Positions 29,101-37,574 of a stretch of 64,000 nt of DNA are shown piece by piece. Position 1 is the stretch's first letter, and every line of letters begins with the position of its first letter. The notes beneath the pieces are model-generated. The model was not told the origin of the DNA and ran no database searches. It worked only from the letters and a program-made list of their open reading frames with translations. Made by a program: the position numbers and the translations under genes. The DNA is from Monarcha castaneiventris obscurior (Eukaryota; Chordata; Aves; Passeriformes; Monarchidae). Location of the stretch: contig JAMPIT010000890.1 in the NCBI GenBank assembly GCA_026261815.1, forward strand, positions 13,608,001 to 13,672,000, in the 5' to 3' direction.

Positions 29101-32100
29101 TTTACTTCATCTTGTTTCAATGACCACAGTAATTCCATAATTTTTTATTATACAAAGAAAGTAAAGAAAATTCTATGTCTTGGAAACATCTTCAGTGTGT
29201 TTCTATTATTTAGAACTGTCTGTGGTAAATGGGCGTAGTAGATCTGAGGGATGATTCAAGGTTTTACATACAGAAATCAGATACAGTTGCCTGCAATAAC
29301 AACCTTCCAGTGGTTTCTCGGACTGAAGTGGATAAAACAGAATTGTACTTCTAGATGGTTTATAATCAGACTGAGAAAGTATTCCATGTATGAAACCAGG
29401 TTTTATTAATTCATCTTCTACAGACATAGCCTAGGAAATGGATGCATTTTTAATAGTAAGAAGCAAGATGGAATTTTATTTAAGGTCAAAGTTAGTTATA
29501 ATTGCAAAAATAAGGGGTTTTATAAGTGATATTTTATGAGGTTTTTAGTCCCTAGTTTTGGAAAAGTATATGTAGGAGTTTGTTTCTAAGTGATACAAGA
29601 TTATATGGTAAACTGAATAGTTTCCCTTGTGGTGGTATTGTATTGTTTAGCACAACCTCTGAGCTATTTGTAGTCTTAAAGTTTCTTTTAAGGTAGTTCA
29701 TAAACTCAAGTAGGTGAGTCTAAACTCAGTGTTCTTCAGTGGAGTTATTCTTTTTATACTTCACCCCTCACAGTCTTTGAGATGCCAACTTCAACTGACC
29801 TTGTAAAGTTCTTTTTGTGGCACTTAAATTGAAACAGTGTTCGGTGTGCTTGTGCTGTAAAAAATCAGCAGTACCTTTAGGAGATCCAGTTTTATTAGGA
29901 AAGGCTTTTAGATCCATTATTTCCAGTACAATAATACAAAAAATAGGGCGTATTTTACCTACTTCCTATTTTATCTACTGGAATTAATTGACAAATCACA
30001 TTTTAAGTCATAACAGAATGCTAATCTGCCATTTAGTACTACTTCAGTTTGAAGTATTTCTGACAAAGGCTGCTCTTCAATTTCTTGTTTCTTAAAAAAA
30101 TTCTGTGTGATATATTACAGTATTCTTTTAAAATGTTTTAATTGGTTTTCTTTTCTCTTAACACTTGATTCTTGGGAGTATTGAGTAAAGCCTGGAACTT
30201 TCCCAAGTGGAATTCAGTAGCTCGATTTTCATAATTTTGTATAAATCCCCAAAAGCTGCTAATCTGTGGCATTATAGTATGAAATTTTTAAAATACTGAC
30301 TTATTTTTAATAATCTTTTACTACATGGACATGTGGTTAGTAGGTAGACTATTTTTTCCCTATGCTATTTACAGAATGCTTCAGAGGTTCTTGAGATACC
30401 TGGCCTGTTTTTGTATTGGAGGGGGAAGCAGCTTTAATCTGAAAATACTGGGGGGTTGGGTTCACTTTATTTTCTGTATTATTGTTTTTGTTTGGTTTAT
30501 TGCTGGGGAGGAAGGTGGGGTATTTTTTAATAATGTCAATGCAAACAGCCAGATTCTTTAATCAGATCAGTCATAGTGCTCTGTGGACAAACCCAAGGAT
30601 CACTTCAGGCCGGATGTTAAATCTGGGGACTTCCTGTTAACTGAATGCAGTTAAATAATGAACCCTTCCTTATAGGGAGTAGAATTGGATGGTTTTCTGC
30701 TCTTGCAACATTTCTGGTAAAATTAAATGCCGTGGAAAAAAACCAGAAATTGTTTGAGAAAAACTTAAGTGGCAACACTAGAAATTCTTTTGAAATTTTC
30801 ACATGAAATTTTCTAGCATCAAAAATGTTACATAAGCAACTTAAATTAACTTGCATTATTATGTTTTAGGTATTAAAGTAGCCTTTAGAATAAGTAGCAT
30901 TCTAGAGCTTTTTGATGTACATAATCATTTTAGGCTTAGTGTAGTATTTTGTTACATGAGCATCCTCAAAATTTTTCTAGAGATTAAAGGTGCTTTTCCT
31001 GTTTTGTTCAACCTTTAAAGGTAAAATTCTGGTGTTACTGGGTTTTTTGTTACAGAGTACAATACATGTAAATGACAGAGTTGTTCCTCAGCCACCTCTT
31101 CAGAAGTTGTCTGCAGAGAAGTTGACAAGAGAAGGAGCTTTTCTTATGGATTGTGGTTCAGTAAGTTAAGATTTTATACATTCGTTTTTTTTTTAAAAAA
31201 GGCAATGCCTGCTGTGTTATTAAAACCGGTCTGCTCTCAACAATAACAGTGGTGTGATTCAGCATTCCAGGTAACCTGACAGAAATCTGTGTTCCAGTGA
31301 AAAGAAAGCTTTCATATTTTGATCTGAGAAGTATCTTTGAGGCTATAGAGGTTAATTTTTTTTCAAGCAAGACTGATCACAAGAGTTCACGTTGAGGTGT
31401 TTTTTCTGGAATCTAAGGATTTTTATTTTCCAGAATTTCTTTTAATGGCTATAAAATTGCGTATGCTAGAGTATTTAACAAAACACTTTTTGCAGGAATG
31501 TTCTCAGTTACCCACAAAAAGCGGGTTTATGATTTATGGCCTGTGTTATGTAAGAGTTGCGAGTGAGAGGGAACTGGAGAGTGAACAAAATCTGTAGATA
31601 CAGCTTAAGGTATTTGTAGAAGTTGCACTAAAACACTCAAGTGGATAAAGCATTATGCTACTCCAGTGGAAGTCTAGAAGGTGCCATTGAATCACCATAA
31701 TCAGGTGCTTATTGAATCACTTCAGGGCTGAGTATGAATGTAGAACTAGCTTTCGTCTCCAGACCTCTGTAATAATTACTACAATAAGCTTTGATAATTG
31801 GTGCTTTAGTATGATATGTTTAGATTGGGAAGCCAGTGTGCAGTAACCAACAGAGTGCTGTGACTGCAAATAATTTGAGGGGTTTCATTTAAGGGGGTGA
31901 CATGGAAAGTTACTGCATTAACTGTTCCATTATAAATGTGTCCTGCAATCTCATTCTTTCAGTATTTGAATTCTACCTATATATTTTTTTTTTATATTTA
32001 ATGACCTTTCTCTAAAAGTTGCCAATGTATTGATTATTTACACACTTACTTAATAGACATGTATGTATGAATTGCAACTGGAACACTCAAGTGATTCATT

Positions 32101-35100
32101 TGCATGGAAGTTACTATTCTGGTATTATTCCTACTGCAGTACCACTTGCCTGTTTCTCTAAAATGTATGCAGGGCCTTTACTAAATCTGATTCTGACATC
32201 TTACAGATTTTTTACCTTTGGATTGGAAAAAACTGTGATAACAGCTTCATAAAAGATGTCCTTGGATACCCGAACTATGCATCAGTGCCACAGAAAATGG
32301 TAGGCATTTTAATGAGTTGAGATCCATAGTGCTTACAGTTGGAATGTGCATTTAATCTATTTATTTCTGCATTTTCAGTTTTTAATTATGTAACTATGAG
32401 CTAGGTTGGGTTTTTTTTCTAATTAGGTACCTTCTAACCTCTTGTCAGCTTCGTAGGACCCAGATAGAAGCTGTCAGATGTTTTCAAGGAAAGAATGTAA
32501 ACATGTAAATTTTAGCATTCATGAAATGCCAAACAGTTGCTCTGTAACATAACTGCTTTTATTATTTTAATGGAAGTATGTGTGCATTCACATGAATAGG
32601 AAGTAATTTCACAGGATGAATACAAAAATTATCTATTCAGATGTGCTAGTGATTAAGATTGGAGTTACTTCATTGATGCCATAGTTTTCAGAAGCCTTGT
32701 GTTCTTTGAACCTGGTGTAAGATACCAAACCTGTGGTATGATACAATAGGCTTATAAGTTTTGCTCAGCTTCCAAGCCTTGACTCAATGTTAAAAATAGA
32801 AACTTTTAGCTATTAGAACATCAGAGACCCTTGGATGTGTGTTTTGGTGGAGTTATGTTATAACCTGTTCCTATAGTCTAGTGCATGAAAGAGAGCAGCA
32901 ATTAAAGAGAAGTCTCCTCTTCAGTGAGTAGTGATTCCATAATGTCAACAATTGGCAGGTGAGGATGGACCCTTTTATGACACTGTAGGAAAGTTCAGAA
33001 TCAAATGGTTGTATCCAGATAGTACCAAAAATATGTTAGTATAGAAACACATAGGTAAATATTTTCTCCTTGTAGTTGCATAGTATCAAGGAGGAAAGTG
33101 AAGAACATGGTAAGCCACTATAAAACTGGACTGCATTTTGCATGTATTAACTATTTAAAACTGTCCCCTATGACCAGCTGGTGGTATTAGTTGATAGAGT
33201 TTCCAGGAAGACCTTAGATAATGGAAGGAGGAGAATTTTTTTCTAATGGTTATATAGCATCTATTGTAATGAAAATGAGACAAAAACTTACATAAAATTA
33301 TCTTTTCTTTTAAATTATGCCCTCATTCTACCAAGGTAGCAGTGGAACTACTTTAAATGAAATAAATTCCTTTGTGTCATGTTAATTGTCTTAAAGTGTC
33401 AAATTGGCTGAAGAGTTGGTATATTTAGCTCAGTGAATTGCTCAGGTCTTTTTAAGTCTATTTTTTTCAGCTTATTCCATAGGCAGATAGTCCAGTACCG
33501 TCTTTCCATTGATATTTACATAAAATTGAGATTTCACTTCTTGTTTCTTCAGTGATGCAAAATGCAACATGTAGAAACTTGATTGACAGAGGGAGATACA
33601 GGCAAGAAGACTGCAAAAGCAGCATTTTGAAAATATGACCTTGCTGTCTAAAGTCTTTTGCACTTAAAACACAGTTTAAGATGTACTCTTTCCTAGATAG
33701 CAGTGCACCACAGATATTATGAGGTATTGTCCTTTAAGCTGAAGAAAAACACCTTTGTATGTTAATCCATGGTTGGTAATTTCCTAAAAGAAATTGTGGC
33801 TTGAGTCATGTTAATGACTTCCAGGGTCTCTTTTTTTTTAATAGTTTTGATAATAAAAGGTGATAGTTTCTTTCAATTACCTTCAACCAGACACAGCTTC
33901 CTGAGGTGGATGCACCTTCTTCAGAAAGGACACGATCTTTTATATCTTGGCTTAGAGATAGTAGGCCTTTAAGTCCAGTTCTTCAAGTAATAAAGTAAGT
34001 ATTCCTCTTGTATACTGAGTTGTTACTAGCAACTTGTATTTACAATTTCTAATTAAGACTGATGAAAAGTGAATATATCTGTCTTGGAAGAAACTGAGTA
34101 ACATCATCTTCCCAGCTGATACAGTGCTGTTTCTGAAACTGTCTAGTGACAAAGGTTGTCTTTGAATCTAGTGCAAATTCAGTTGCTAATAGTTTTATTG
34201 GTAAGAATTAGTTCTGTATTTTTATATTAGGAATATACTAAACCACAGTGGATGTCCTTATGATCAATGGTGTTAACCACGTTAGTTTCCGGTATAGCTT
34301 TTATAATTTCATTATACACATATAAAAAATACTCAAGTAAATTTAGTAATCTGTAGATGGTTTAATAATTGTATGTATTTGTTAATGAGATCTATAGGAC
34401 AGCAGTTGATTTATGATAGATGAGGCAAGTTCTGAAACCTTTTCAAGCCGTGACCTGCTTAAGGAGGTTTAAATTCTCTAAAGTGATTATACTTGAGATT
34501 ACATTTCACTTGTAAAGTACTCATTTTACTGAGCCGTACAGGAGATCACATTTTAGAGAGTATCATGATCTGCACAGAGAAATGGTGCTGAAATAGAGGA
34601 CTGAAGCTCCTGAGCCGTTGGCATTGTGGCTGCTGCTTGACTTGCAAGAAGTTCTGAGAGACCATAATAAATAGGAGAGCTCTGCTGCATGCTGCACAGT
34701 ACCAGGACAGAGGACTGTGTCCCAGCAAGTTTTTATGGGGGCAGTAATTTTGGATACTAGGTCTTTGACGTGATTACCTTTTCTATTCTGTTGCCAAGAA
34801 AGTCTGGGGAGGGGATTGATATTGAGATTACATGTAAAGAGAGATGGAATTTTTGCATTTTTTTCATTGCCACCAGCCTATTTGTTAACTTCAAAAACAA
34901 AAGCATTTTTACATTTCCTTTTTTGTATTTCTGCAAGATATTTTAAGTGCTGTATTTCACCTGCTTTTCTACCATTTTATATACTTAAAAAGTTGCTGTT
35001 GTTTGATAGTGTATTGCAAATTTCAAATGTTTTTCTAGACTTTGGATTATTTGCAATTGTAATGTTTTTGGACTGAATTTATATTCCAAATGACAGTAAG

Positions 35101-35308
35101 CAATTTATTAGAACTTATCCCTCTGTTTGAATTTGCAGTGGATTTTTTTGCTCAAAGTTTGATTTTGCTCAGTACCTTCCTTTCTTCTTTCAGAGATGAG
35201 AATCCTGCCAAAACAGATTTTTTTCAGCATTTAATTGAGGATCGGACAGAAGCAGCTTTCTCATATTATGAATTCCTACTTAATATTCAGCAGCAGATTT
35301 GTAAGTGA
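4935..35308 (+). CDS. SEC24B: SEC24B, COPII coat cargo adaptor, 3' part (22 coding exons)
   Basis: SEC24 pairs with SEC23 in the inner COPII coat and selects cargo at ER exit sites; SEC24A/B-class proteins read export signals such as DxE and IxM, and SEC24B is linked to VANGL2 transport. Twenty-two phase-consistent exons encode 956 residues to the stop (residue 1 = codon at 4937). Residues 1-246 form a Ser/Pro-rich, poorly conserved N-terminal region with an acidic run near 82-96. A zinc finger follows with Cys 293, 296, 314 and 317. The vWA-like trunk spans about 360-620, then come beta-sandwich (about 620-715), helical (about 715-840) and gelsolin-like (about 840-920) segments. The C-terminus ends IQQQICK, as in the human SEC24B family member. 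B rather than A is chosen from near-identity to remembered human SEC24B, for example in the zinc-finger exon and in DNRFI-like C-terminal positions. About 310 N-terminal residues are encoded upstream of the window. Confidence 0.95.
5121..9912 (+). other. SEC24B: SEC24B intron (4.8 kb)
   Basis: AT-rich intron with scattered T-runs and no recognised repeat or RNA gene. Opposed open frames at 7,722-8,234 look like chance frames. The acceptor CCACTTCACAG ends at 9,912. Confidence 0.85.
9913..10017 (+). CDS. SEC24B: SEC24B exon (window exon 2), acidic, probable cassette exon
   Basis: Exactly 105 nt (35 codons), entering with 2 nt and leaving with 1 nt, so skipping keeps the frame. It encodes a segment starting GMQYGGYVNNQ and ending in an Asp/Glu run, clearly matching human SEC24B. 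From memory, a human isoform is shorter by 35 residues at this exon. The donor CAG|GTTGGC is weak, which fits regulated inclusion. Confidence 0.93.
10018..12967 (+). other. SEC24B: SEC24B intron (2.95 kb)
   Basis: AT-rich intron with a T-run at about 10,595-10,609, a GAATCAGT-type short direct repeat near 11,985-12,000 and an A-run near 12,885-12,897. It ends in a very pyrimidine-rich acceptor (CTCCCCCAG). No repeat family was recognised. Confidence 0.85.
12968..13048 (+). CDS. SEC24B: SEC24B exon (window exon 3)
   Basis: 81 nt, entering with 2 nt and leaving with 1 nt, so it is also frame-neutral if skipped. It encodes DSSSTTSSASP followed by NNYDALEGGGYP, which matches human SEC24B closely. 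The donor CAG|GTAAGC is strong. Confidence 0.95.
13049..14789 (+). other. SEC24B: SEC24B intron (1.7 kb)
   Basis: AT-rich intron. Its only recognisable element is a 24-bp remnant of CR1 terminal repeats at 14,365-14,388. The acceptor is TCCTTCCAG. Confidence 0.85.
14365..14388 (-). repeat. CR1 LINE terminal-repeat remnant
   Basis: AATCATAGAATCATAGAATG is the reverse complement of the 8-bp repeats (ATTCTATG type) that end avian CR1 elements. Only the tail is recognisable, and no CR1 body follows it. Confidence 0.55.
14790..14971 (+). CDS. SEC24B: SEC24B exon (window exon 4), ends at a GC donor
   Basis: Enters with 2 nt and leaves in phase 0 after 60 full codons. It encodes a Pro-rich segment with the conserved core KPFGYGYPALQPGYQNAT and ends HYPQ. 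The human protein runs YPQ-QYPGVNQ at this junction, so the exon must end at CCACAG, followed by GCTTGT rather than GT. No in-frame GT donor gives the conserved junction. Confidence 0.9.
14972..16482 (+). other. SEC24B: SEC24B intron of GC-AG type (1.5 kb)
   Basis: Begins GCTTGT and ends with the acceptor CTTTTTCAG. Reading through the donor gives ten extra codons and a stop at 15,002-15,004, with AATAAA at 15,087-15,092. A sense CR1 fragment occupies about 15,790-16,085. Confidence 0.8.
15790..16085 (+). repeat. CR1 LINE 3' fragment
   Basis: Matches the CR1 3' region in order: the AAATTCTTCAGGATG..GTGGGGAAGCAC segment, a GCTCAAGCAAGGGGTTAGAC segment, and a terminal AAGGTGCCTTCCAACCT. The terminal octamers are eroded. 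The copy is diverged and 5'-truncated, and its left edge is approximate. Confidence 0.75.
16483..16667 (+). CDS. SEC24B: SEC24B exon (window exon 5)
   Basis: Starts in phase 0 with QYPGVNQLSSSLGGLSLQ and leaves with 2 nt. It includes the conserved RPVNLT and the PVPNLNSDLRKLNCSP segment, which leads into the folded core. The donor GA|GTAAGT is strong. Confidence 0.96.
16668..17837 (+). other. SEC24B: SEC24B intron (1.2 kb)
   Basis: AT-rich intron with a TAGTAGTAGT-type short tract near 17,120-17,150. No repeat family was recognised. The acceptor is TTTCCTATCAG. Confidence 0.85.
17838..17940 (+). CDS. SEC24B: SEC24B exon (window exon 6)
   Basis: 103 nt encoding SFRCTLTNIPQTQALLNKAK and LPLGLLLHPFRDLT, essentially identical to human SEC24B. 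It forms the start of the SEC23/24 fold just ahead of the zinc finger. It leaves in phase 0 at ACG|GTAAAG. Confidence 0.97.
17941..18797 (+). other. SEC24B: SEC24B intron (0.86 kb)
   Basis: AT-rich intron with a slightly GC-richer patch at about 18,180-18,300 that carries short chance open frames. The acceptor is TTTCTTTTTAG. Confidence 0.85.
18798..18924 (+). CDS. SEC24B: SEC24B exon (window exon 7), zinc finger
   Basis: 127 nt encoding residues 281-322. It carries both CxxC pairs of the SEC23/SEC24 zinc finger (CRSC at 293-296, CNLC at 314-317), separated by the conserved YINPFVSFIDQRRWK. The donor is G|GTAAGT. Confidence 0.98.
18925..19549 (+). other. SEC24B: SEC24B intron (0.6 kb)
   Basis: AT-rich intron with a T-run directly before the acceptor. 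Nothing else was recognised. Confidence 0.85.
19550..19659 (+). CDS. SEC24B: SEC24B exon (window exon 8)
   Basis: 110 nt encoding VPEEFMYNPLTRSYGEPHKR and PEVQNSTVEFIASSDYM, identical to the remembered human sequence. It links the zinc finger to the trunk domain and ends in phase 0 at ATG|GTAAAA. Confidence 0.97.
19660..20604 (+). other. SEC24B: SEC24B intron (0.95 kb) with a short direct repeat
   Basis: AT-rich intron. The 19-bp string AGTTAAAGGTAATTCAATG occurs at 19,843 and again at 19,883 (period 40 bp), a small local duplication. The acceptor is TTTTACTTTGTAG. Confidence 0.8.
20605..20717 (+). CDS. SEC24B: SEC24B exon (window exon 9), start of trunk domain
   Basis: 113 nt encoding LRPPQPAVYLFVLDVSHNAV and the following helix to ENLD. 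This is the first strand of the vWA-like trunk, which contacts SEC23. It leaves with 2 nt of a Lys codon at AA|GTAAGA. Confidence 0.97.
20718..22076 (+). other. SEC24B: SEC24B intron (1.36 kb)
   Basis: AT-rich intron with no recognised repeat or RNA gene. The acceptor TTTTTAATTGCTTCAG ends at 22,076. Confidence 0.85.
22077..22195 (+). CDS. SEC24B: SEC24B exon (window exon 10), trunk domain
   Basis: 119 nt encoding LPGDSRTRIGFITFDSTVQF and YNLQEGLSQPQMLIVSDID. It matches human SEC24B with conservative changes. The donor is G|GTAAGT. Confidence 0.97.
22555..22610 (+). CDS. SEC24B: SEC24B exon (window exon 11), 56-nt small exon
   Basis: Encodes the completed Asp codon, then IFLPTPDSLLVNLHESKE, and ends in phase 0 at GAG|GTATGG. 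The flanking introns are short (359 and 321 nt) and hold nothing recognisable. Confidence 0.96.
22932..23138 (+). CDS. SEC24B: SEC24B exon (window exon 12), trunk domain
   Basis: 207 nt, phase 0 at both ends. It encodes LIKDLLNALPNMFTNTRETH, the GPALQAAFKLMSPTGGRISV core and QTQLPSLGAGLL. This is the longest exon in the window and is highly conserved. The donor is AAG|GTAAAA, and the next intron is 354 nt with nothing recognised. Confidence 0.98.
23493..23616 (+). CDS. SEC24B: SEC24B exon (window exon 13), trunk domain
   Basis: 124 nt encoding VVQHLGPATDFYKKLALDCS and GQQTAVDLFLLSSQYSDLAS. It leaves with 1 nt at G|GTAAGG. The acceptor TTCACTAAAG is pyrimidine-poor, but conservation fixes the boundary. 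Confidence 0.97.
23617..24244 (+). other. SEC24B: SEC24B intron (0.63 kb)
   Basis: Intronic sequence of ordinary composition. The acceptor CTTCTTTCACAG ends at 24,244. Nothing else was recognised. Confidence 0.85.
24245..24403 (+). CDS. SEC24B: SEC24B exon (window exon 14), trunk domain end
   Basis: 159 nt encoding ACMSKYSAGCIYYYPSFH and then QAEKLQKDLKRYLTRKIGFE to CTK. Two changes from human (RSHNPAQ for YTHNPSQ) fall in a surface loop. The following intron (24,404-24,835, 432 nt) holds nothing recognisable. Confidence 0.97.
24836..25009 (+). CDS. SEC24B: SEC24B exon (window exon 15), beta-sandwich
   Basis: 174 nt encoding GLSIHTFHGNFFVRSTDLLS, the GFAVQMSIEESLTD segment and FQTALLYTSSK. 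This is the beta-sandwich region of the SEC23/24 fold. The donor is G|GTAAAT. Confidence 0.97.
25010..25658 (+). other. SEC24B: SEC24B intron (0.65 kb)
   Basis: Intronic sequence without a recognisable repeat. The acceptor TTCTCTCTCTTAG ends at 25,658. Confidence 0.85.
25659..25769 (+). CDS. SEC24B: SEC24B exon (window exon 16), beta-sandwich
   Basis: 111 nt encoding GERRIRVHTLCLPVVSSLSD and VYAGADVQAVVCLLANM. It leaves with 1 nt at G|GTGAGT. Confidence 0.97.
25770..26969 (+). other. SEC24B: SEC24B intron (1.2 kb)
   Basis: AT-rich intron containing a short sense CR1 tail at 26,382-26,432. The acceptor CTTCTAACCCACCAG ends at 26,969. Confidence 0.85.
26382..26432 (+). repeat. CR1 LINE 3'-end fragment
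   Basis: TTGGGGTTGGAACTAGACGA, then TTTCCAACCCAACCCATTCTGTGAT, is the typical last 50 bp of a CR1 element in sense orientation. Everything upstream of it is missing. Confidence 0.75.
26970..27145 (+). CDS. SEC24B: SEC24B exon (window exon 17), helical domain
   Basis: 176 nt encoding AVDRSVSSSLADARDALVNA and LKLFPLYILALLKQ, with a more variable middle (MSTASNLQQSMLIAPN). It ends in phase 0 at CAG|GTATGT. Confidence 0.97.
27146..28770 (+). other. SEC24B: SEC24B intron (1.6 kb) with a 30-bp tandem duplication
   Basis: AT-rich intron. The unit 27,871-27,900 is repeated at 27,901-27,930 with one difference at its last base (period 30 bp). T-runs lie near 27,658-27,669. The acceptor TTTTTCTCCTGCAG ends at 28,770. 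Confidence 0.85.
28771..28908 (+). CDS. SEC24B: SEC24B exon (window exon 18), helical domain
   Basis: 138 nt, phase 0 at both ends, encoding KAFRTGTSTRLDDRVYAMCQ and the segment to IHPNLYRIDKLTDE. It is nearly identical to human. The donor is GAG|GTAATG. Confidence 0.98.
28909..31055 (+). other. SEC24B: SEC24B intron (2.1 kb)
   Basis: AT-rich intron with a G-rich patch near 30,420-30,520. No repeat family or RNA gene was recognised. The acceptor TTTTTTGTTACAG ends at 31,055. Confidence 0.85.
31056..31160 (+). CDS. SEC24B: SEC24B exon (window exon 19), gelsolin-like region start
   Basis: 105 nt, phase 0 at both ends, encoding STIHVNDRVVPQPPLQKLSA and EKLTREGAFLMDCGS. The donor is TCA|GTAAGT. 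Confidence 0.97.
31161..32206 (+). other. SEC24B: SEC24B intron (1.05 kb)
   Basis: AT-rich intron with a T-run near 31,984-31,992. No repeat family was recognised. The acceptor TTCTGACATCTTACAG ends at 32,206. Confidence 0.85.
32207..32299 (+). CDS. SEC24B: SEC24B exon (window exon 20), gelsolin-like
   Basis: 93 nt, phase 0 at both ends, encoding IFYLWIGKNCDNSFIKDVLG and YPNYASVPQKM. The LWIGK..D pattern is typical of the gelsolin-like module. It is more diverged from human than the neighbouring exons. The donor is ATG|GTAGGC. Confidence 0.96.
32300..33890 (+). other. SEC24B: SEC24B intron (1.6 kb)
   Basis: AT-rich intron with no recognised repeat or RNA gene. The acceptor TACCTTCAACCAG ends at 33,890. 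Confidence 0.85.
33891..33994 (+). CDS. SEC24B: SEC24B exon (window exon 21)
   Basis: 104 nt encoding TQLPEVDAPSSERTRSFISW and LRDSRPLSPVLQVI. It leaves with 2 nt of a Lys codon at AA|GTAAGT. Confidence 0.97.
33995..35193 (+). other. SEC24B: SEC24B last intron (1.2 kb)
   Basis: AT-rich intron ending in a strong pyrimidine-rich acceptor (TTTCTTCTTTCAG). Nothing else was recognised. Confidence 0.85.
35194..35308 (+). CDS. SEC24B: SEC24B last coding exon (window exon 22) with stop
   Basis: Encodes the completed Lys codon, then DENPAKTDFFQHLIEDRTEA and AFSYYEFLLNIQQQICK, then TGA at 35,306-35,308. The C-terminus matches human SEC24B (LLHVQQQICK) apart from two positions. Confidence 0.98.
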
Positions 35309-35841
35309 CCAAGGAATAGGTAGAGGAAAAAGTCTGACTTCAGACAGAAGCATGGGCCAAGAGAAGCATATGGGAAGTTACAGACGTGGATGCTTGTTCT
35401 TCACAATATACAGTGACCAGCACTGTTTTGGAAGCTTTACAGCTAAAGGAGTATACATTTCCAAAAGAATTTTACAGATTCCCTTCAGTCTAAAAGTGCT
35501 ACGAGTGATGAAGCTGTTTCACTAGTAAACTAAAATTGGTTTGTACACGTTTCCAGTTGTGCAGCGGTATGGTGCTCTGTTTATTGCAAGCTGGTGAATT
35601 TATGTAGCTATGTGGGATGACATTTCTTAACAAAATGTACAATTAGGTAAAGCCTTTTTTCTTACATTTATTATAGTAGCCCTTCCAGATCCAAATCCTT
35701 AACAGAGATATCAAAGGGCAGTGATGTATGTTGGTTGTTTATATGAATTTCTTTTTAAAAGGAATGATTCATATTTGCTAAAGACTTCAGCAAATCCCCT
35801 GTGAAAGTTGTAGAGTTTCAGTAAAGTAAATCAATTGTAGA

Positions 35842-35847
35842 AATAAA
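35842..35847 (+). terminator. SEC24B proximal poly(A) signal candidate
   Basis: Canonical AATAAA 534 nt after the stop codon, followed by T/G-containing sequence (ATGTACATAAG, TTTGTAAAG). Confidence 0.45.
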
Positions 35848-37048
35848 ATATATAATGTACATAAGTATTACATTTGTAAAGAAAATGTAAAAAATGTAAC
35901 TAAAAAAAAAGACCTAGCTCATTGTGCAGAATTGTTGAGTGCTCGATGATGATGAATTGTTTTGTCCCAGGCTAGACAATGAAGTTGACTATTAAAACAT
36001 GATAAAAAAGTATCAATGTAGAAGGAATACAGCTGCTGCTTCTGTTAATTTTAGGTGAATTTATTTATGATTGGCTTACTAATTAAAAGATTTTGCTTTA
36101 TCATGTGGTTTTATATTTATGCAACTATAATCATTTTGCAGCTAAACTCTTACTGAACTGAATATTGGAGAGAACATGTTTACCACCTTATTTCACAGAC
36201 CTATGGAAAGGAGGAAAAAACACCACATAATCTGAAATGAGTTTTGATACATAGTTCCTAAACCCCTTCTTATGTATTATCCTAAAGCTTTAAGGCATAT
36301 CTGTTAACCTTGTTTTGCATTTTGTAACTACTGTAGTCTTGGTCCGGGTTTCTGTAACTTGTGTTGTCTGCCATTTAGAGTAAGCGTGGGTAATCTCTCA
36401 CACCTGAAGATTTGAATTCTGCTGTGATCTGAAGAAAAATAAGAAGGGATGTAAAAATTCATTGCATTACATCAGTGAAAGTAAAGGCTTTAAAATGACA
36501 AAATTCAAAATGTAATCATACTTGCATATTTCAGAAACTTTGTTCTTGCTAATGTTTTGGTAACTCAAGGGGTTGGGCTTTTTGGTAGATTTATGGCAGT
36601 TTTTTTTAATTTGGTTAAGTTGGGATGGTTTCGTTTGACTTTTTTTTAGACACACATTAGAATTAATGCATAAAGCACAATCACTCAGTCTTCTGAACTT
36701 TATCTGTTTGGTTTAATGAAATGCGATGGAATAATTAGGTACAAAAAAGTAAATGATGATTAGTATGGTTACATTTTAATTTGATGTAGCCTTGAAAATG
36801 CTAACATTGTATTTTAACTGCTACAGCCCCTGAATCAAATAGTCAAGGAAAAAATGTACTAGCTATGGTTTGCAAATGCTTTCAAAGCTACAACAGTTAA
36901 ATTGCGCAAGTAGTGTTACTCTGCATGTTAGCACAAACTCATTGTTTGGGGGAGATGAGTTATATTTGTGTGTTGTCTTTAACTAAATGTGTTTACATTA
37001 CCCAAAGAATTACATAAGAGAAGCTTTCCATTTATTAATTTATCATGT

Positions 37049-37054
37049 AATAAA
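37049..37054 (+). terminator. SEC24B distal poly(A) signal candidate
   Basis: Canonical AATAAA (TCATGTAATAAATATC) followed within 30 nt by GT-rich sequence (GAATGTTGTCC, then TTGTTTGTAATGTG further on), a better downstream element than at the proximal site. Confidence 0.45.
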
Positions 37055-37075
37055 TATCTGAGGCAACGCTGAATG

Positions 37076-37574
37076 TTGTCCCGAAATCAGACCTTCAGGA
37101 TTTCAGTGCTTGTTTGTAATGTGCATTGGGTGAAAGCTAAGTGCTGCTGAAGAGTGGGGCATCTTAAAAATCATTTGTATTTGTGAAGATGAGAAGAGCA
37201 TGTTAACATTTTAAGTGCTCCATGGAGATGCTTCTGATTTTTGTGTTTGGTATTGATATCTGGGAACATGTTATGCCATGATTAATTGCAACATATTCTG
37301 TAAAATCATTTCTTAAAGCTTTATTCTTCTAGTATAGTTTTTGTATATGAAAATTATGAAAAGTACATCTTGAGAGCTATTTGTTCAGTAAAATTATTAC
37401 ACAGCACAGAGAATATAGTTATTTTTTTATTAATTATAGAGCATGTCTCCATTCTGACTGATCTTTGGTTTAAATTTTAAGAAGACAGTCTCATGGAAAT
37501 ATCTTGAATTTGAAGCATCTCAGGATTCAAGGTACTGATTTTAGTCTTTTGATCAATAGAATATCTGTAGGCAT
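37076..37574. other. Intergenic, nothing recognised
   Basis: AT-rich sequence between the distal poly(A) signal of SEC24B and the CR1 copy. No gene or repeat was recognised. Confidence 0.6.

Larger units (their letters stand above)
35309..37075 (+). other. SEC24B: SEC24B 3' UTR (end uncertain)
   Basis: AT-rich sequence after the stop with two good AATAAA signals, at 35,842-35,847 and 37,049-37,054, so the UTR could be about 0.55 or about 1.75 kb. A Pumilio-type TGTACATA sits at 35,856-35,863. An AU-rich ATTTATTTAT lies near 36,058-36,068. Which signal is used cannot be told from sequence alone. Confidence 0.65.
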
